This document shows positions 43,424-52,285 of a stretch of 64,000 nucleotides of DNA, piece by piece. The stretch is from Sinanaerobacter chloroacetimidivorans. GTDB taxonomy: Bacteria > Bacillota > Clostridia > Peptostreptococcales > Anaerovoracaceae. The stretch is taken from contig NZ_JAGSND010000009.1 of assembly GCF_018128545.1 (NCBI RefSeq), positions 124,001 through 188,000 on the forward strand, read 5' to 3'. The translations under genes and the position numbers were made by a program. Each line of letters starts with the position of its first letter. Within the stretch, counting starts at the first letter, position 1. The notes under the pieces were generated by a model. The model had not been told where the DNA came from. It saw nothing but the letters and a program-made list of their open reading frames with translations, and searched no databases.

Positions 43424-43431
43424 ATGCAGGA

Positions 43432-43499
43432 AATATCGCTTTCAGCGATATTGACGGAATATCAAAGAAAGCACCATAATCGATGTTGCCCTTGAGGCG
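43432..43499 (+). other. Two hairpins in the leader of the phosphopantetheinyl transferase gene
   Basis: AATATCGCT-TTC-AGCGATATT (43432-43452, perfect 9-bp arms) and TGTTGCC-CTTGA-GGCGACA (near 43482-43500). No known riboswitch class is recognised. Confidence 0.45.
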
Positions 43500-43529
43500 A
43501 CATGTGGCAAGCTAAGTGAGGTAGGACTT

Positions 43530-44189
43530 ATGTATCTGTACATTTGTCAAAGAGGCAAGGATTTGGAAAACCGAGATTTGATGAAACACCGTCAGGGGAA
43601 AGACACGGTCAGTGATGGCCTTGTGAAGGAGGCCTTGCTTGAGTATAATGACGAATTAAAATTGGGCTATACCCCGGATGAAATCAGACACTTGAAAGTG
43701 GAAAGAGGGATTCATGGCAAGCCTTATTTTGCAGATCTCAATTTTCATAGACAAAAACCTCAAATTCATTTTTCAGTGAGCCATTCCGAAAGCTGGTGGG
43801 CTTGTTTGCTCGCTGACGAACCGGTAGGGCTGGATATAGAGGTGAACAAAGAGAAAGTAAAATATAAAGAAATCGCAAAGCGGTTTTTTACAGAAGAAGA
43901 ATACACGTATGTTTTAAAGCACGGAGAAGAGGGTTTTTTTCAACTTTGGGTTTGTAAAGAAGCATTTTTAAAATACCGGGGTACAGGGCTGTCGGAAGGT
44001 CTGAACTCGTTTTCCGTGGTGGGAAACGGAAAGCTGCTGAGTTTTATAAAATCTAAAAATGACAGTGGAATTGATGGCGGGATCTTTCTGAATCCAATAG
44101 AGATCCGAGCTGGGATAACGGCAGCTTATTGTATAAAAAATCAAAGAAAGGTAGAAAAGATCTCAGAGATTCTTACGGTGAAGCAATGA
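43530..44189 (+). CDS. 4'-phosphopantetheinyl transferase (Sfp type)
   Basis: A 219-aa enzyme that loads the phosphopantetheine arm of CoA on carrier proteins. Motifs: FSVSHSESWWAC, VGLDIEVNK (magnesium ligands) and FTEEEYTYV ... LWVCKEAFLKYRGTGL with the WxxKEA signature. Sfp-type enzymes usually serve peptide or polyketide synthases, but none is in the window. The start follows GAGGTAGGA. The stop overlaps the start of the EamA permease. Confidence 0.9.
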   Translation: MYLYICQRGKDLENRDLMKHRQGKDTVSDGLVKEALLEYNDELKLGYTPDEIRHLKVERGIHGKPYFADLNFHRQKPQIHFSVSHSESWWACLLADEPVGLDIEVNKEKVKYKEIAKRFFTEEEYTYVLKHGEEGFFQLWVCKEAFLKYRGTGLSEGLNSFSVVGNGKLLSFIKSKNDSGIDGGIFLNPIEIRAGITAAYCIKNQRKVEKISEILTVKQ

Positions 44190-45157
44190 CTAGAGAAAAT
44201 GAAAAAACAGCAATGAAAACAAAGGATCATCAAAACAGCGGAAGCAATCAGCTAAAGGTATATACCAGTGCGATTCTCTTTTCCTTAATTGTAGGATTTT
44301 CCTTCCTGGGGGTGAAAACATCCATTTCTACGGCTACCCCGATGGAGACCCTTACGTATCGGTTTAATTTTGCTTTCATCGCAGTACTGATCCCATTTCT
44401 TTTAGGGTTTATCAAGATTAATGTAAAAGAGAAACCAAGAAAAAAACTGGCCTTTACCGCCGGGTTTTATATTGCTTTTATGTTCTTTCAGGCGGTTGGA
44501 CTCCTGTTTTCCACCACGATAGAAAGCGGAATCATCTTTGCGGTGGTGCCGATTATTGCAAAGGTAATTGCCGGGGCATTACTAAAAGAAAACACAAGCT
44601 GGAAGCAGAATATTTTTGTCTGCGTTTCCGTTACCGCAGTGATCACCATGTTTGTCATGGGTGCTGCCGATATCACCGTCAATATCATTGGACTTGTATT
44701 CTTAATGATATCCAGTATCTGCATGGCGATAAGCAATGTGATGATGCGGTATGTGAGGGCCGATTTCAGACCCATAGAGATTTCCTTTTTTATTACAGGG
44801 GGCGGCTGCTTACTATTTAACCTGATTACATTGGTGCAAGGTTTGCAAACCGGTACTCTAGCTGATTATTTTCTGCCGTTGAGCAATTGGAGCTTTACCC
44901 TGGCAACCGCTTATTTAGGCATTCCATCCACTTTAATTTCGGCTATGCTGATGAGCTACATGCTTGCAAATATGGAAGCGGTAAAAGCGACCATTTTTGG
45001 AAATCTCTCCACGGCTATTTCCATTGTAGCAGGGGTTCTGATACTCCATGAGCCTCTTGCTGTTTATCATGTGATTTGCACACTACTGATTATTATAGGG
45101 GTAATCGGCGTGAGTCTGCCGTCGATGGCCAAAAAGGAGGATACGAATCTTGATTAA
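44186..45157 (+). CDS. EamA/DMT-family transporter
   Basis: A 323-aa permease with about ten membrane helices in two EamA repeats. Start at 44186 overlaps the previous stop (ATGA), so it is coupled; a longer open frame from 44129 lies inside the preceding gene. Probably exports a metabolite or amino acid; the substrate is unknown. Confidence 0.85.
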   Translation: MTRENEKTAMKTKDHQNSGSNQLKVYTSAILFSLIVGFSFLGVKTSISTATPMETLTYRFNFAFIAVLIPFLLGFIKINVKEKPRKKLAFTAGFYIAFMFFQAVGLLFSTTIESGIIFAVVPIIAKVIAGALLKENTSWKQNIFVCVSVTAVITMFVMGAADITVNIIGLVFLMISSICMAISNVMMRYVRADFRPIEISFFITGGGCLLFNLITLVQGLQTGTLADYFLPLSNWSFTLATAYLGIPSTLISAMLMSYMLANMEAVKATIFGNLSTAISIVAGVLILHEPLAVYHVICTLLIIIGVIGVSLPSMAKKEDTNLD

Positions 45158-45998
45158 AATATTATTTCTCTCAGAGAACAGAACCTCTCACCCGGATTGT
45201 ATGGCAGAGCACGGATTGGCGATTTACATAGAAACCAATGGAAGGAGACTGCTCTTTGATGCCGGTGCTTCGGATCTGTTGGTAAAAAATGCACAACAGC
45301 TGGACGTGAATCTGGAAGAGGTGGATGATGTTATCATCAGTCACGGGCATTATGACCATACTCAGGGATTGCCTGCTTTCTGCAAAATCAATCAGAAAGC
45401 GAAGATTTATATTCACAGAAATTCCTTTAAAAAGACCTACGGTTTCGATAAGGGAAAACTGGATCAAGAACATTGCGGCGTACGATGGACCCGATGGGAA
45501 TACGAGGAGATAAAGGACAGATTGATTTTTACGGAAGGTCCGTTGAAGCTCTCGGAAAACATTCTGGTATCCGGCACCATTCCGCCGGTAGAAGGCTATC
45601 ATCCTACGGAAAAATTCTATTCCAAAGGAGAAAATGGCGAACTGATACCGGATCCTATGGACCATGAACAGTTTCTGGCCGTCAGGAATGTGGATGAAAA
45701 TGGAAACGTCAAGGGGATCTGCCTTTTCTCAGGCTGCAGTCATACGGGCGTCGTACCTTGTCTTCGTTATGCAAGAAAATTGTTCCCTGACGAGCGGATT
45801 ACAACCTTTATTGCAGGTATGCATCTTTATAATGCAGACAAAGAGACGAGGGAGAAAACACTGTCTCAGGTTTGTGCCCAAAAAATCGATCGGGTGATTC
45901 CTGTTCACTGTACCGGAATCCAGGCCATATGCGATCTGAAGGTTCTCATGGGAGATCATTGTATTCCTGCCGGAGTAGGGGATTCATTTGAATTTTAG
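45150..45998 (+). CDS. MBL-fold metallo-hydrolase
   Basis: A 282-aa member of the metallo-beta-lactamase superfamily: DAGASDLLVKNA, the metal motif SHGHYDHTQGL (HxHxDH), SGCSHTGV and IPVHCTG. Resembles archaeal/bacterial dihydropteroate synthase-related or 7,8-dihydropterin-type MBL proteins by pattern. TTG start 9 nt after GGAGG, overlapping the end of the EamA gene by 8 bp. Confidence 0.85.
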   Translation: MIKILFLSENRTSHPDCMAEHGLAIYIETNGRRLLFDAGASDLLVKNAQQLDVNLEEVDDVIISHGHYDHTQGLPAFCKINQKAKIYIHRNSFKKTYGFDKGKLDQEHCGVRWTRWEYEEIKDRLIFTEGPLKLSENILVSGTIPPVEGYHPTEKFYSKGENGELIPDPMDHEQFLAVRNVDENGNVKGICLFSGCSHTGVVPCLRYARKLFPDERITTFIAGMHLYNADKETREKTLSQVCAQKIDRVIPVHCTGIQAICDLKVLMGDHCIPAGVGDSFEF

Positions 45999-46017
45999 AA
46001 AAAGGGATGATAGTGGC

Positions 46018-46485
46018 ATGGAAAGAGATTGCAGAACAACTGCGTTGAAATACATAGGTTATCGGGAACGAAGCACCTTGGAAGTGTCTTCGCATTTGAA
46101 AGAGAAAGGCTTTTCTGGCCGGGAGATTCAGGAGACCATTGAATATCTCAAGGAGTTGAATTACATCAATGACGAGAGATTCTGCATGGCTTACGCATCC
46201 GATGGTCGATCAAAGGGCAGGGGGCCGATGAGGATCAAGCAGGCGCTTTTGGAAAAGGGGATTTCAGGCGAACTTGTCGATATTGCATTGACTGAGCTCC
46301 TGGACCCCCAAAGAGAAAAGGAAGCTGCTCTCAGGGAAGCCGACAAGATCCTCAGAAACCGGGGAGAAGGGAATGAGGGAGAAATCGATGAAAAAATCCT
46401 TGCCAGAATCGGCCGCAGGCTTTCCGGCTTAGGGTACCATACGAGTATAATCTATGAAATAATTGGGCAGCTTAGAAAAAACTAA
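46018..46485 (+). CDS. recX: Regulatory protein RecX
   Basis: A 155-aa helical repeat protein that inhibits RecA. Family pattern: ALKYIGYRERSTLEVSSHLKEKGF, YLKELNYINDERFCMAYA and RGPMRIKQALLEKGI. The ATG at 46018 has AAGGGATGA upstream. Cotranscribed with the MBL protein; a terminator overlaps its stop codon. recA is not in the window. Confidence 0.9.
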   Translation: MERDCRTTALKYIGYRERSTLEVSSHLKEKGFSGREIQETIEYLKELNYINDERFCMAYASDGRSKGRGPMRIKQALLEKGISGELVDIALTELLDPQREKEAALREADKILRNRGEGNEGEIDEKILARIGRRLSGLGYHTSIIYEIIGQLRKN

Positions 46486-46498
46486 GCTGCTGTTTTGT
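46467..46498 (+). terminator. Terminator overlapping the recX stop
   Basis: GCAGCTTAG-6 nt-CTAAGCTGC followed by TGTTTTGTT. Confidence 0.8.
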
Positions 46499-46567
46499 TC
46501 AACTTGATTCTTTCCCAAGACCGATTCAAAGCTCGCATAACAATTCGGAAAAGGTAACGTTTATTCC

Positions 46568-46597
46568 TTGACATAATACGACCAAAGAGTTTAAAAT
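46568..46597 (+). promoter_or_regulatory. Promoter of ileS
   Basis: TTGACA, 18-bp spacer, TAAAAT. About 160 bp of leader follow; no T-box signature is seen. The leader contains palindrome copy 2 and an AAGGCG/CGCCTT hairpin near 46680-46705. Confidence 0.65.
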
Positions 46598-46630
46598 ATA
46601 AGGGTTAGAGACATTATAACGCAATTGTGG

Positions 46631-46666
46631 AAAATTTTTCGACTGTAGAAAAATTTTCTTACATCT
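46631..46666. repeat. Palindromic repeat, copy 2
   Basis: AAAATTTTTC / GAAAAATTTT dyad followed by CTTACATCT, nearly identical to 2069-2106. It lies in the ileS leader, downstream of the promoter. Confidence 0.7.
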
Positions 46667-46755
46667 GAACGTATCAACAAGGCGGAGGACATCTTTTCGC
46701 CTTATTATAGCCTCATCATAAATGAAATTTTGATATAGAAAAGGGAAGATGCATT

Positions 46756-49700
46756 ATGTTTGAAAATTTATCAGAAAAAGCCATTGCCGATCTGCAGAAT
46801 GAGCAGGCTGATCGGTGGGAAAAGGACGATTTGCTTGGAAAGTGTGTAACCACCAGAAAAGGCATGCCCTCCTTCGTATTCTACGAAGGCCCTCCTACGG
46901 CTAACGGAAGACCCGGCATCCATCATGTGATCGCCAGGGCATTAAAGGACTCCGTATGCAGATATAAGACCATGCAGGGGTTTGAAGTAAAAAGAAAAGC
47001 AGGATGGGATACTCATGGCCTTCCTGTTGAAATAGAAGTGGAAAAACAGCTGAATATGGCTGGAAAACAGGATATTGAAAAATACGGGATCAAAGAGTTC
47101 AACCAGAAATGTAAGGAATCCGTCTTTACCTATGAAAAACAGTGGAGAGAAATGACCAAAAGAATGGGTTATCTCATTGATTTGGACAATCCTTATATTA
47201 CCCTGGACAACAATTATATTGAGAGTGGCTGGTGGATTCTGAAGGAATTCTTTAAAGCAGGCCTCATTTATGAAGGACATAAAATTTTGCCTTACTGCCC
47301 GCGCTGCGGAACAGGACTTGCTTCCCACGAGGTGGCACAGGGCTATAAAGAAGTAAAAACCAATACGGTAACCGCCAAGTTCAAGAGAAAGGATGCAGAG
47401 GAGTATTTCCTGGCATGGACCACCACGCCATGGACTTTGGCTTCCAACGTAGCGCTTACCGTAGGTGCCGATATTGATTATATCAAGGCAGAACAGGAGG
47501 GCACCGTTTATTATGTAGCGAAAGCCCTTGCCGATAAAGTGCTGGGTGCCGGTTCCTACAACGTTTTAGCGGAGATGAAAGGCAAGGAACTGGAATATAT
47601 TGAATATCACCAGCTGATGCCCTTTGTGGAAGTGGATAAAAAGGCATTTTATGTGACCTGTGCCGATTATGTCACCATTGAAGACGGGACCGGAATCGTT
47701 CATACTGCTCCGGCTTTCGGTGAAGACGACTATAATACAGGAAGAAGATATGGACTGCCGGTGCCAAATCCGGTGGATGAGCAGGGAAAATACACGGCTA
47801 CCCCTTGGGTCGGCAGATTTGTCATGGATGCGAATCTGGACGTTGAGATCATCAAATGGCTGGCCGCTGAAAACAAACTGTATTCCAAGGAAAAGGTGGA
47901 GCATAATTATCCGCACTGCTGGAGATGCAACACGCCGTTGATTTACTATGCAAAACCGAGCTGGTATATTGAAATGACCAAGTTGAAGGATCAGCTTGTG
48001 GCGAACAATAATCAGGTTAACTGGTACCCTGATTTCGTAGGTGAAAAGAGATTCGGAAACTGGCTGGAAAATGTTAACGACTGGGCTATTTCCAGAAACA
48101 GATATTGGGGTACTCCGATCAATATCTGGAGATGTGAATGCGGACATCTGGAATCCATCGGTTCAAGAAGCGAACTGGTGGAAAAAGCCATTGAAACTAT
48201 AGATGAAAATATCGAACTGCACAGACCGTATGTAGATGACGTGCATATTAAATGTGAAAAATGCGGCAGCATTATGAGCAGAATCCCTGAGGTAATGGAC
48301 TGCTGGTTCGACAGTGGAGCGATGCCTTTTGCTCAGCAGCATTACCCATTTGAGAACAAGGAAAAATTTGATGAAGAACTGTTCCCTGCTGACTTTATCT
48401 GCGAGGGTATCGATCAAACCAGAGGCTGGTTCTATTCCCTGCTCGCTATTTCCACCTTTATCAAAGGAAAGGCTCCATACAGAAATGTATTGGTAAATGA
48501 TCTGATTCTTGACAAAGACGGAAAGAAGATGTCAAAATCCAAGGGCAATACTGTAGACCCGTTCCAACTTTTTGACAAATATGGAGCAGATGCAACCAGA
48601 TGGTATCTTCTGTACGTATCGCCTGCCTGGTCACCGACCAGATTCGATGAAGACGGACTCATTGAAATCGTAAGCAAGTTCTTTGGAACCTTGAAAAATG
48701 TATATAACTTCTTTGTATTGTACTCCAACCAGGATCATATTAATCCGAAAGAGTATCAGATTGATTACAGCAAAAGACCTGAGCTTGACCGCTGGATCCT
48801 TTCCAAGTTCAACCAGCTTGTCAAAGATGTCACGGAAGAAATGAACCGGTATGACCACATGAAATCCGTTCGAAAAATCCAGGATTTTGTTTCCGAGGAT
48901 TTATCCAACTGGTATATCCGAAGAGCAAGAAGACGTTTCTGGGGCGAGGAACTGACGGATGATAAAAAATCCGTTTATGCTACCACCTATGAAGTGCTGG
49001 TAGGCGTTTCACAGCTTGCAGCGCCTTTTGCACCGTTTATAACGGATGAGATGTACACCAAGCTGACAGGAGAAGAGTCTGTACACCTTTCCTTCTATCC
49101 TGTAGCCAAGGAGGAGTGCATCGACAAAACCGTAGAAAGCAGAATGGATCTGGTAAGAGATCTGGTAGGCCTTGGAAGAGGAGCCAGAGAAAAGGAAAAG
49201 ATCAAGGTAAGACAGCCGCTTCAGAAAATTCTCGTTGACGGAAAATATGAAAACCTCATCGGCGATATGACGGATCTGATCACAGAAGAACTTAATGTAA
49301 AAGAAGTCGTTTTTGAAAAACAACTGGATCAATACATGAATTACGGTCTGAAACCGAACTTTAAGGTGGCAGGGCCGGCACTTGGCGGAAAGATCAAGGC
49401 CTTTGGCAGTGCTTTGGCAAAAGTAGATCCGATTCTCATCGTAGATGCTTTGGAAGACTGCGGAGAGGCAAAACTGGATCTCGATGGTGAGGAAATCGCC
49501 ATCACCAAAGAGTTTATAGAAATTCAGATTTCAGCCAAGGAAGGTTTCACGGTATCCATGGAAAACAATGTGTTTACCATATTGGATACAGCAATCACAC
49601 CGGAGCTTATCGCCGAGGGCTTTGCCAGAGAAATCGTTTCCAAGATCCAGCAGATGAGAAAGCAGAGAAATTTTGAGATGATGGACCAGATCAAAATTTT

Positions 49701-49857
49701 CTATCATGCCGGCGAAGAAGTAGAAAACGCCATCACACAGCATAAGGCCTATATTATGAAGGAAACTCTTGCTGTGGAAATGAAACGGATAGACTCTGAG
49801 CTTGTAGAGTATGACATTAACGGTCATAAAACAGGTATCGACGTAGAAAGAATATAA
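46756..49857 (+). CDS. ileS: Isoleucyl-tRNA synthetase, IleS2 (eukaryote-like) type
   Basis: Class I synthetase of 1033 aa charging tRNA-Ile. HIGH-type motif PPTANGRPGIHHVIAR, editing domain with WTTTPWTLASNVAL, and KMSKSKGNTVDP. The sequence GRPGIHH around HIGH and the C-terminal region mark the type found in eukaryotes and some bacteria, which is associated with low mupirocin sensitivity. Preceded by AAGGGAAG. Monocistronic with a terminator behind. Confidence 0.95.
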   Translation: MFENLSEKAIADLQNEQADRWEKDDLLGKCVTTRKGMPSFVFYEGPPTANGRPGIHHVIARALKDSVCRYKTMQGFEVKRKAGWDTHGLPVEIEVEKQLNMAGKQDIEKYGIKEFNQKCKESVFTYEKQWREMTKRMGYLIDLDNPYITLDNNYIESGWWILKEFFKAGLIYEGHKILPYCPRCGTGLASHEVAQGYKEVKTNTVTAKFKRKDAEEYFLAWTTTPWTLASNVALTVGADIDYIKAEQEGTVYYVAKALADKVLGAGSYNVLAEMKGKELEYIEYHQLMPFVEVDKKAFYVTCADYVTIEDGTGIVHTAPAFGEDDYNTGRRYGLPVPNPVDEQGKYTATPWVGRFVMDANLDVEIIKWLAAENKLYSKEKVEHNYPHCWRCNTPLIYYAKPSWYIEMTKLKDQLVANNNQVNWYPDFVGEKRFGNWLENVNDWAISRNRYWGTPINIWRCECGHLESIGSRSELVEKAIETIDENIELHRPYVDDVHIKCEKCGSIMSRIPEVMDCWFDSGAMPFAQQHYPFENKEKFDEELFPADFICEGIDQTRGWFYSLLAISTFIKGKAPYRNVLVNDLILDKDGKKMSKSKGNTVDPFQLFDKYGADATRWYLLYVSPAWSPTRFDEDGLIEIVSKFFGTLKNVYNFFVLYSNQDHINPKEYQIDYSKRPELDRWILSKFNQLVKDVTEEMNRYDHMKSVRKIQDFVSEDLSNWYIRRARRRFWGEELTDDKKSVYATTYEVLVGVSQLAAPFAPFITDEMYTKLTGEESVHLSFYPVAKEECIDKTVESRMDLVRDLVGLGRGAREKEKIKVRQPLQKILVDGKYENLIGDMTDLITEELNVKEVVFEKQLDQYMNYGLKPNFKVAGPALGGKIKAFGSALAKVDPILIVDALEDCGEAKLDLDGEEIAITKEFIEIQISAKEGFTVSMENNVFTILDTAITPELIAEGFAREIVSKIQQMRKQRNFEMMDQIKIFYHAGEEVENAITQHKAYIMKETLAVEMKRIDSELVEYDINGHKTGIDVERI

Positions 49858-49869
49858 TAGAAATGTATA

Positions 49870-49914
49870 AAATCACCGGAACAAGAAAATAACTTGTATC
49901 TGGTGATTTTTTTT
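49870..49914 (+). terminator. Terminator after ileS
   Basis: AAATCACC and an inner ACAAG pair with CTTGT and GGTGATTT, then TTTTTTT. Confidence 0.82.
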
Positions 49915-49968
49915 CCGGATCTTGTTATAATGGAAAATATTAGTGAGTATGGAATAGGAGATGAAAGG

Positions 49969-50988
49969 ATGCAAAAATTATTTTCAGAATTCAAAGTAAA
50001 GAATCTTACTTTAAAAAACAGAATTGTAATGCCGCCCATGTGCATGTATTGTGCGCCGGAAACCGGTATGGTTACCAAATGGCATACCACTCATTATGCC
50101 ACCAGGGCCGTAGGAGGAGTCGGCTTAATCATCGTAGAAGCCACCGGAGTTTCTCCGGAGGGAAGGCTTACCTCCAGAGATTTGGGCATTTGGTCGGATG
50201 ATCATATCCGGGGATTATCCGAAATTGCGGAGGCTGTTCATCAGTGTGGTGCAAAGGTTGGAATCCAACTGAACCATGGCGGCAGAAAGTGTGAAGCCAA
50301 CGTAGCGGAGATCGAGGCGCCTTCGGCGATACCGTATCAGGAAGGAAGCAAAGTACCGAAGGAAATGACAAAGGGGGACATCCGGGATACCGTAGAAGAA
50401 TTCAAGGCAGCTGCGGAACGTGCTGAAAAAGCAGGCTTTGATATCATTGAAATTCATGCGGCACATGGATACCTGCTGAATGAATTCTTATCCCCGCTTA
50501 CCAACCACAGAACCGACGAATATGGCGGGAGTCCGGAGAACAGAGTCCGTATTCTGAGAGAAGTTATCGATGCAGTGAGAACTGTATGGCCGGAAGAAAA
50601 GCCCATTGAAATCCGGGTCACCGCTGAAGATTACCAGGAAGGCGGCAATCATGCAGAGGATCTTGCGTTGATGATCAATCTGGTAAAGGCGAACGGAATC
50701 GACCTTGTCAATGTCAGCACCGGGGGCCTTGTCCCTGTAACTCCAAAGGCATTTCCGGGCTATCAGATCCCTCATGGGGAAGTAATTAAAAATCTCACCG
50801 GCCTGCCTGTGATTGCCGGAGGAATGCTTTCGGATGCCAAAGAAGTCAATCATATTCTAGAACAGGAAAAAGCAGATGCTGCTTATTTAGGCAGAGAATT
50901 GCTGAGAAATCCTTATTGGGCACTACAGGCGGCAAAGGTGCTGGATTATGATTTGACCTGGCCGGAGCAATACCAGCGGGCAAAATAA
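49969..50988 (+). CDS. NADH:flavin oxidoreductase (old yellow enzyme, YqjM-like)
   Basis: FMN enzyme of 339 aa reducing activated C=C bonds. Motifs: KNRIVMPPMCMY, GVSPEGRLTSRDLGIWSD, QLNHGGRK, EIHAAHGYLLNEFLSPLTN and PVIAGGM. The short form and cysteine in MPPMCMY are as in YqjM-type enzymes. The ATG at 49969 has AGGAGATGAAAGG upstream; the longer frame to 49894 overlaps the terminator. Confidence 0.9.
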   Translation: MQKLFSEFKVKNLTLKNRIVMPPMCMYCAPETGMVTKWHTTHYATRAVGGVGLIIVEATGVSPEGRLTSRDLGIWSDDHIRGLSEIAEAVHQCGAKVGIQLNHGGRKCEANVAEIEAPSAIPYQEGSKVPKEMTKGDIRDTVEEFKAAAERAEKAGFDIIEIHAAHGYLLNEFLSPLTNHRTDEYGGSPENRVRILREVIDAVRTVWPEEKPIEIRVTAEDYQEGGNHAEDLALMINLVKANGIDLVNVSTGGLVPVTPKAFPGYQIPHGEVIKNLTGLPVIAGGMLSDAKEVNHILEQEKADAAYLGRELLRNPYWALQAAKVLDYDLTWPEQYQRAK

Positions 50989-51085
50989 GCCTGAACCAGC
51001 GTATATTTCTATTCCTTTTCATGCACAATAGTAAAATATATGGGTATGAAACTATACCCTTTCTTGTGTATCAGGGGGGAACTTT

Positions 51086-51706
51086 ATGAATGAATATAAA
51101 AGAATACCGGCTCATATCGGTGTTATTCCGGACGGAAACAGAAGATGGGCTGTTGAAAGAGGAATGGATAAAAAAGACGGATATCGTTACGGCATTGAAC
51201 CGGGCTTCCAACTCTATGAACTATGTACGGAATTAGGGGTACAGGAACTGACTTTGTATGGATTTACGGTAGACAATACGAAAAGGCCGGCTAATCAAAA
51301 GAAAGCTTTTCAAAAAGCCTGTGTTGATGCGGTAATGGATCTTGCAAACCGGGATGCCGAGCTTTTAGTAGTGGGAAATACGGACTCACCTTGTTTTCCA
51401 AAGGAGCTCCTGCCCTTTACCCACAGGGTAAAATTCGGTGCCGGAAAAATGAAAGTGAATTTTCTTGTAAATTACGGCTGGGACTGGGATTTAAAGTATA
51501 TCGGCGGCCCGGCTTCAAAGGACATTTCCAGGATGGATTTGATTGTCCGTTGGGGAGGAAGGAGACGGCTCAGCGGTTTCCTGCCCATTCAATCCGTTTA
51601 TGCGGATATGTACGTTCTGGATGAACTATGGCCTGACTTTACCCCGGAACATCTTTACCGGGCATTGGATTGGTATCAGTATCAGGATGTGACACTGGGA
51701 GGCTGA
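51086..51706 (+). CDS. Divergent UppS-like cis-prenyltransferase
   Basis: A 206-aa member of the undecaprenyl diphosphate synthase family, about 40 aa shorter than usual. It keeps HIGVIPDGNRRWA with the key Asp, LTLYGFTVDN and DLIVRWGG...LSGFLPIQSVYADMYVLDELWPDF. Differences: GGRRR replaces the usual GGEHR, ADMYV replaces AELYF (loss of the metal-site Glu, Asp instead), and NYGWDWD replaces NYGGRWD. It may make a different isoprenoid or lack synthase activity. Ribosome binding site GGGGG. Confidence 0.82.
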   Translation: MNEYKRIPAHIGVIPDGNRRWAVERGMDKKDGYRYGIEPGFQLYELCTELGVQELTLYGFTVDNTKRPANQKKAFQKACVDAVMDLANRDAELLVVGNTDSPCFPKELLPFTHRVKFGAGKMKVNFLVNYGWDWDLKYIGGPASKDISRMDLIVRWGGRRRLSGFLPIQSVYADMYVLDELWPDFTPEHLYRALDWYQYQDVTLGG

Positions 51707-51721
51707 AAGAAGAGGATTGAA

Positions 51722-52285
51722 ATGAAAATCACAGTTGGTATTTCAAATAAGCATGCGCATTTAACACAAGAACAGATTGAGGCTCTTTTCGGAAAGGGAT
51801 ATCATCTGACCTTTTTCCGGAACATAAAACAGCCTGATGAATTTGTCAGCAATGAGAAGATTGATGTTGCAGGTCCGAAAGGGATCCTGAAGGATGTACG
51901 GATTCTGGGGCCTGCAAGAGAAAAAGCACAGATAGAGATGACGCTCACCAATGCCAGAGCAATAGGGGTGGAAGCGAAGATTCGTGTATCTGCCCATGTC
52001 GAGGGCTCTTCCGGTGTGACGCTCATCGGACCGGCAGGGCAAATTGAATTGAAGGAAGGCGTGATTGCCGCAGTCAGGCATTTACATATGACCCCGGATG
52101 AAGCGAGAACTCTCGGTCTGCACGAGGGCCAGCGGGTAGCGGTTGAAACCTCTGGAGAAAGAGCTGTTATTTTTAAGAATGTCATCGTTCGTATCGATGA
52201 ATTATTCTCACTGGAACTGCATCTGGATACCGACGAAGCCAATGCAGCGGGATTGAAAAACGGTGATGAAGTAACATTAGTCTGA
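51722..52285 (+). CDS. PduL-type phosphate acyltransferase
   Basis: A 187-aa protein that transfers acyl groups between CoA and phosphate. PduL motifs: VGISNKHAHL at the start, the zinc-binding RHLHMTP and the C-terminal ELHLDTDEANAAGL with duplicated beta-barrel layout. Stand-alone PduL can act as a phosphotransacetylase. It follows the UppS-like gene by 15 nt, and its last 9 bp overlap the 3' end of the convergent kinase gene. Confidence 0.88.
   Translation: MKITVGISNKHAHLTQEQIEALFGKGYHLTFFRNIKQPDEFVSNEKIDVAGPKGILKDVRILGPAREKAQIEMTLTNARAIGVEAKIRVSAHVEGSSGVTLIGPAGQIELKEGVIAAVRHLHMTPDEARTLGLHEGQRVAVETSGERAVIFKNVIVRIDELFSLELHLDTDEANAAGLKNGDEVTLV

Noticed and set aside
46486..46755. T-box leader before ileS
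   Set aside because: Clostridial ileS genes often have a T-box, but the conserved T-box sequence and terminator/antiterminator pair are not found here.
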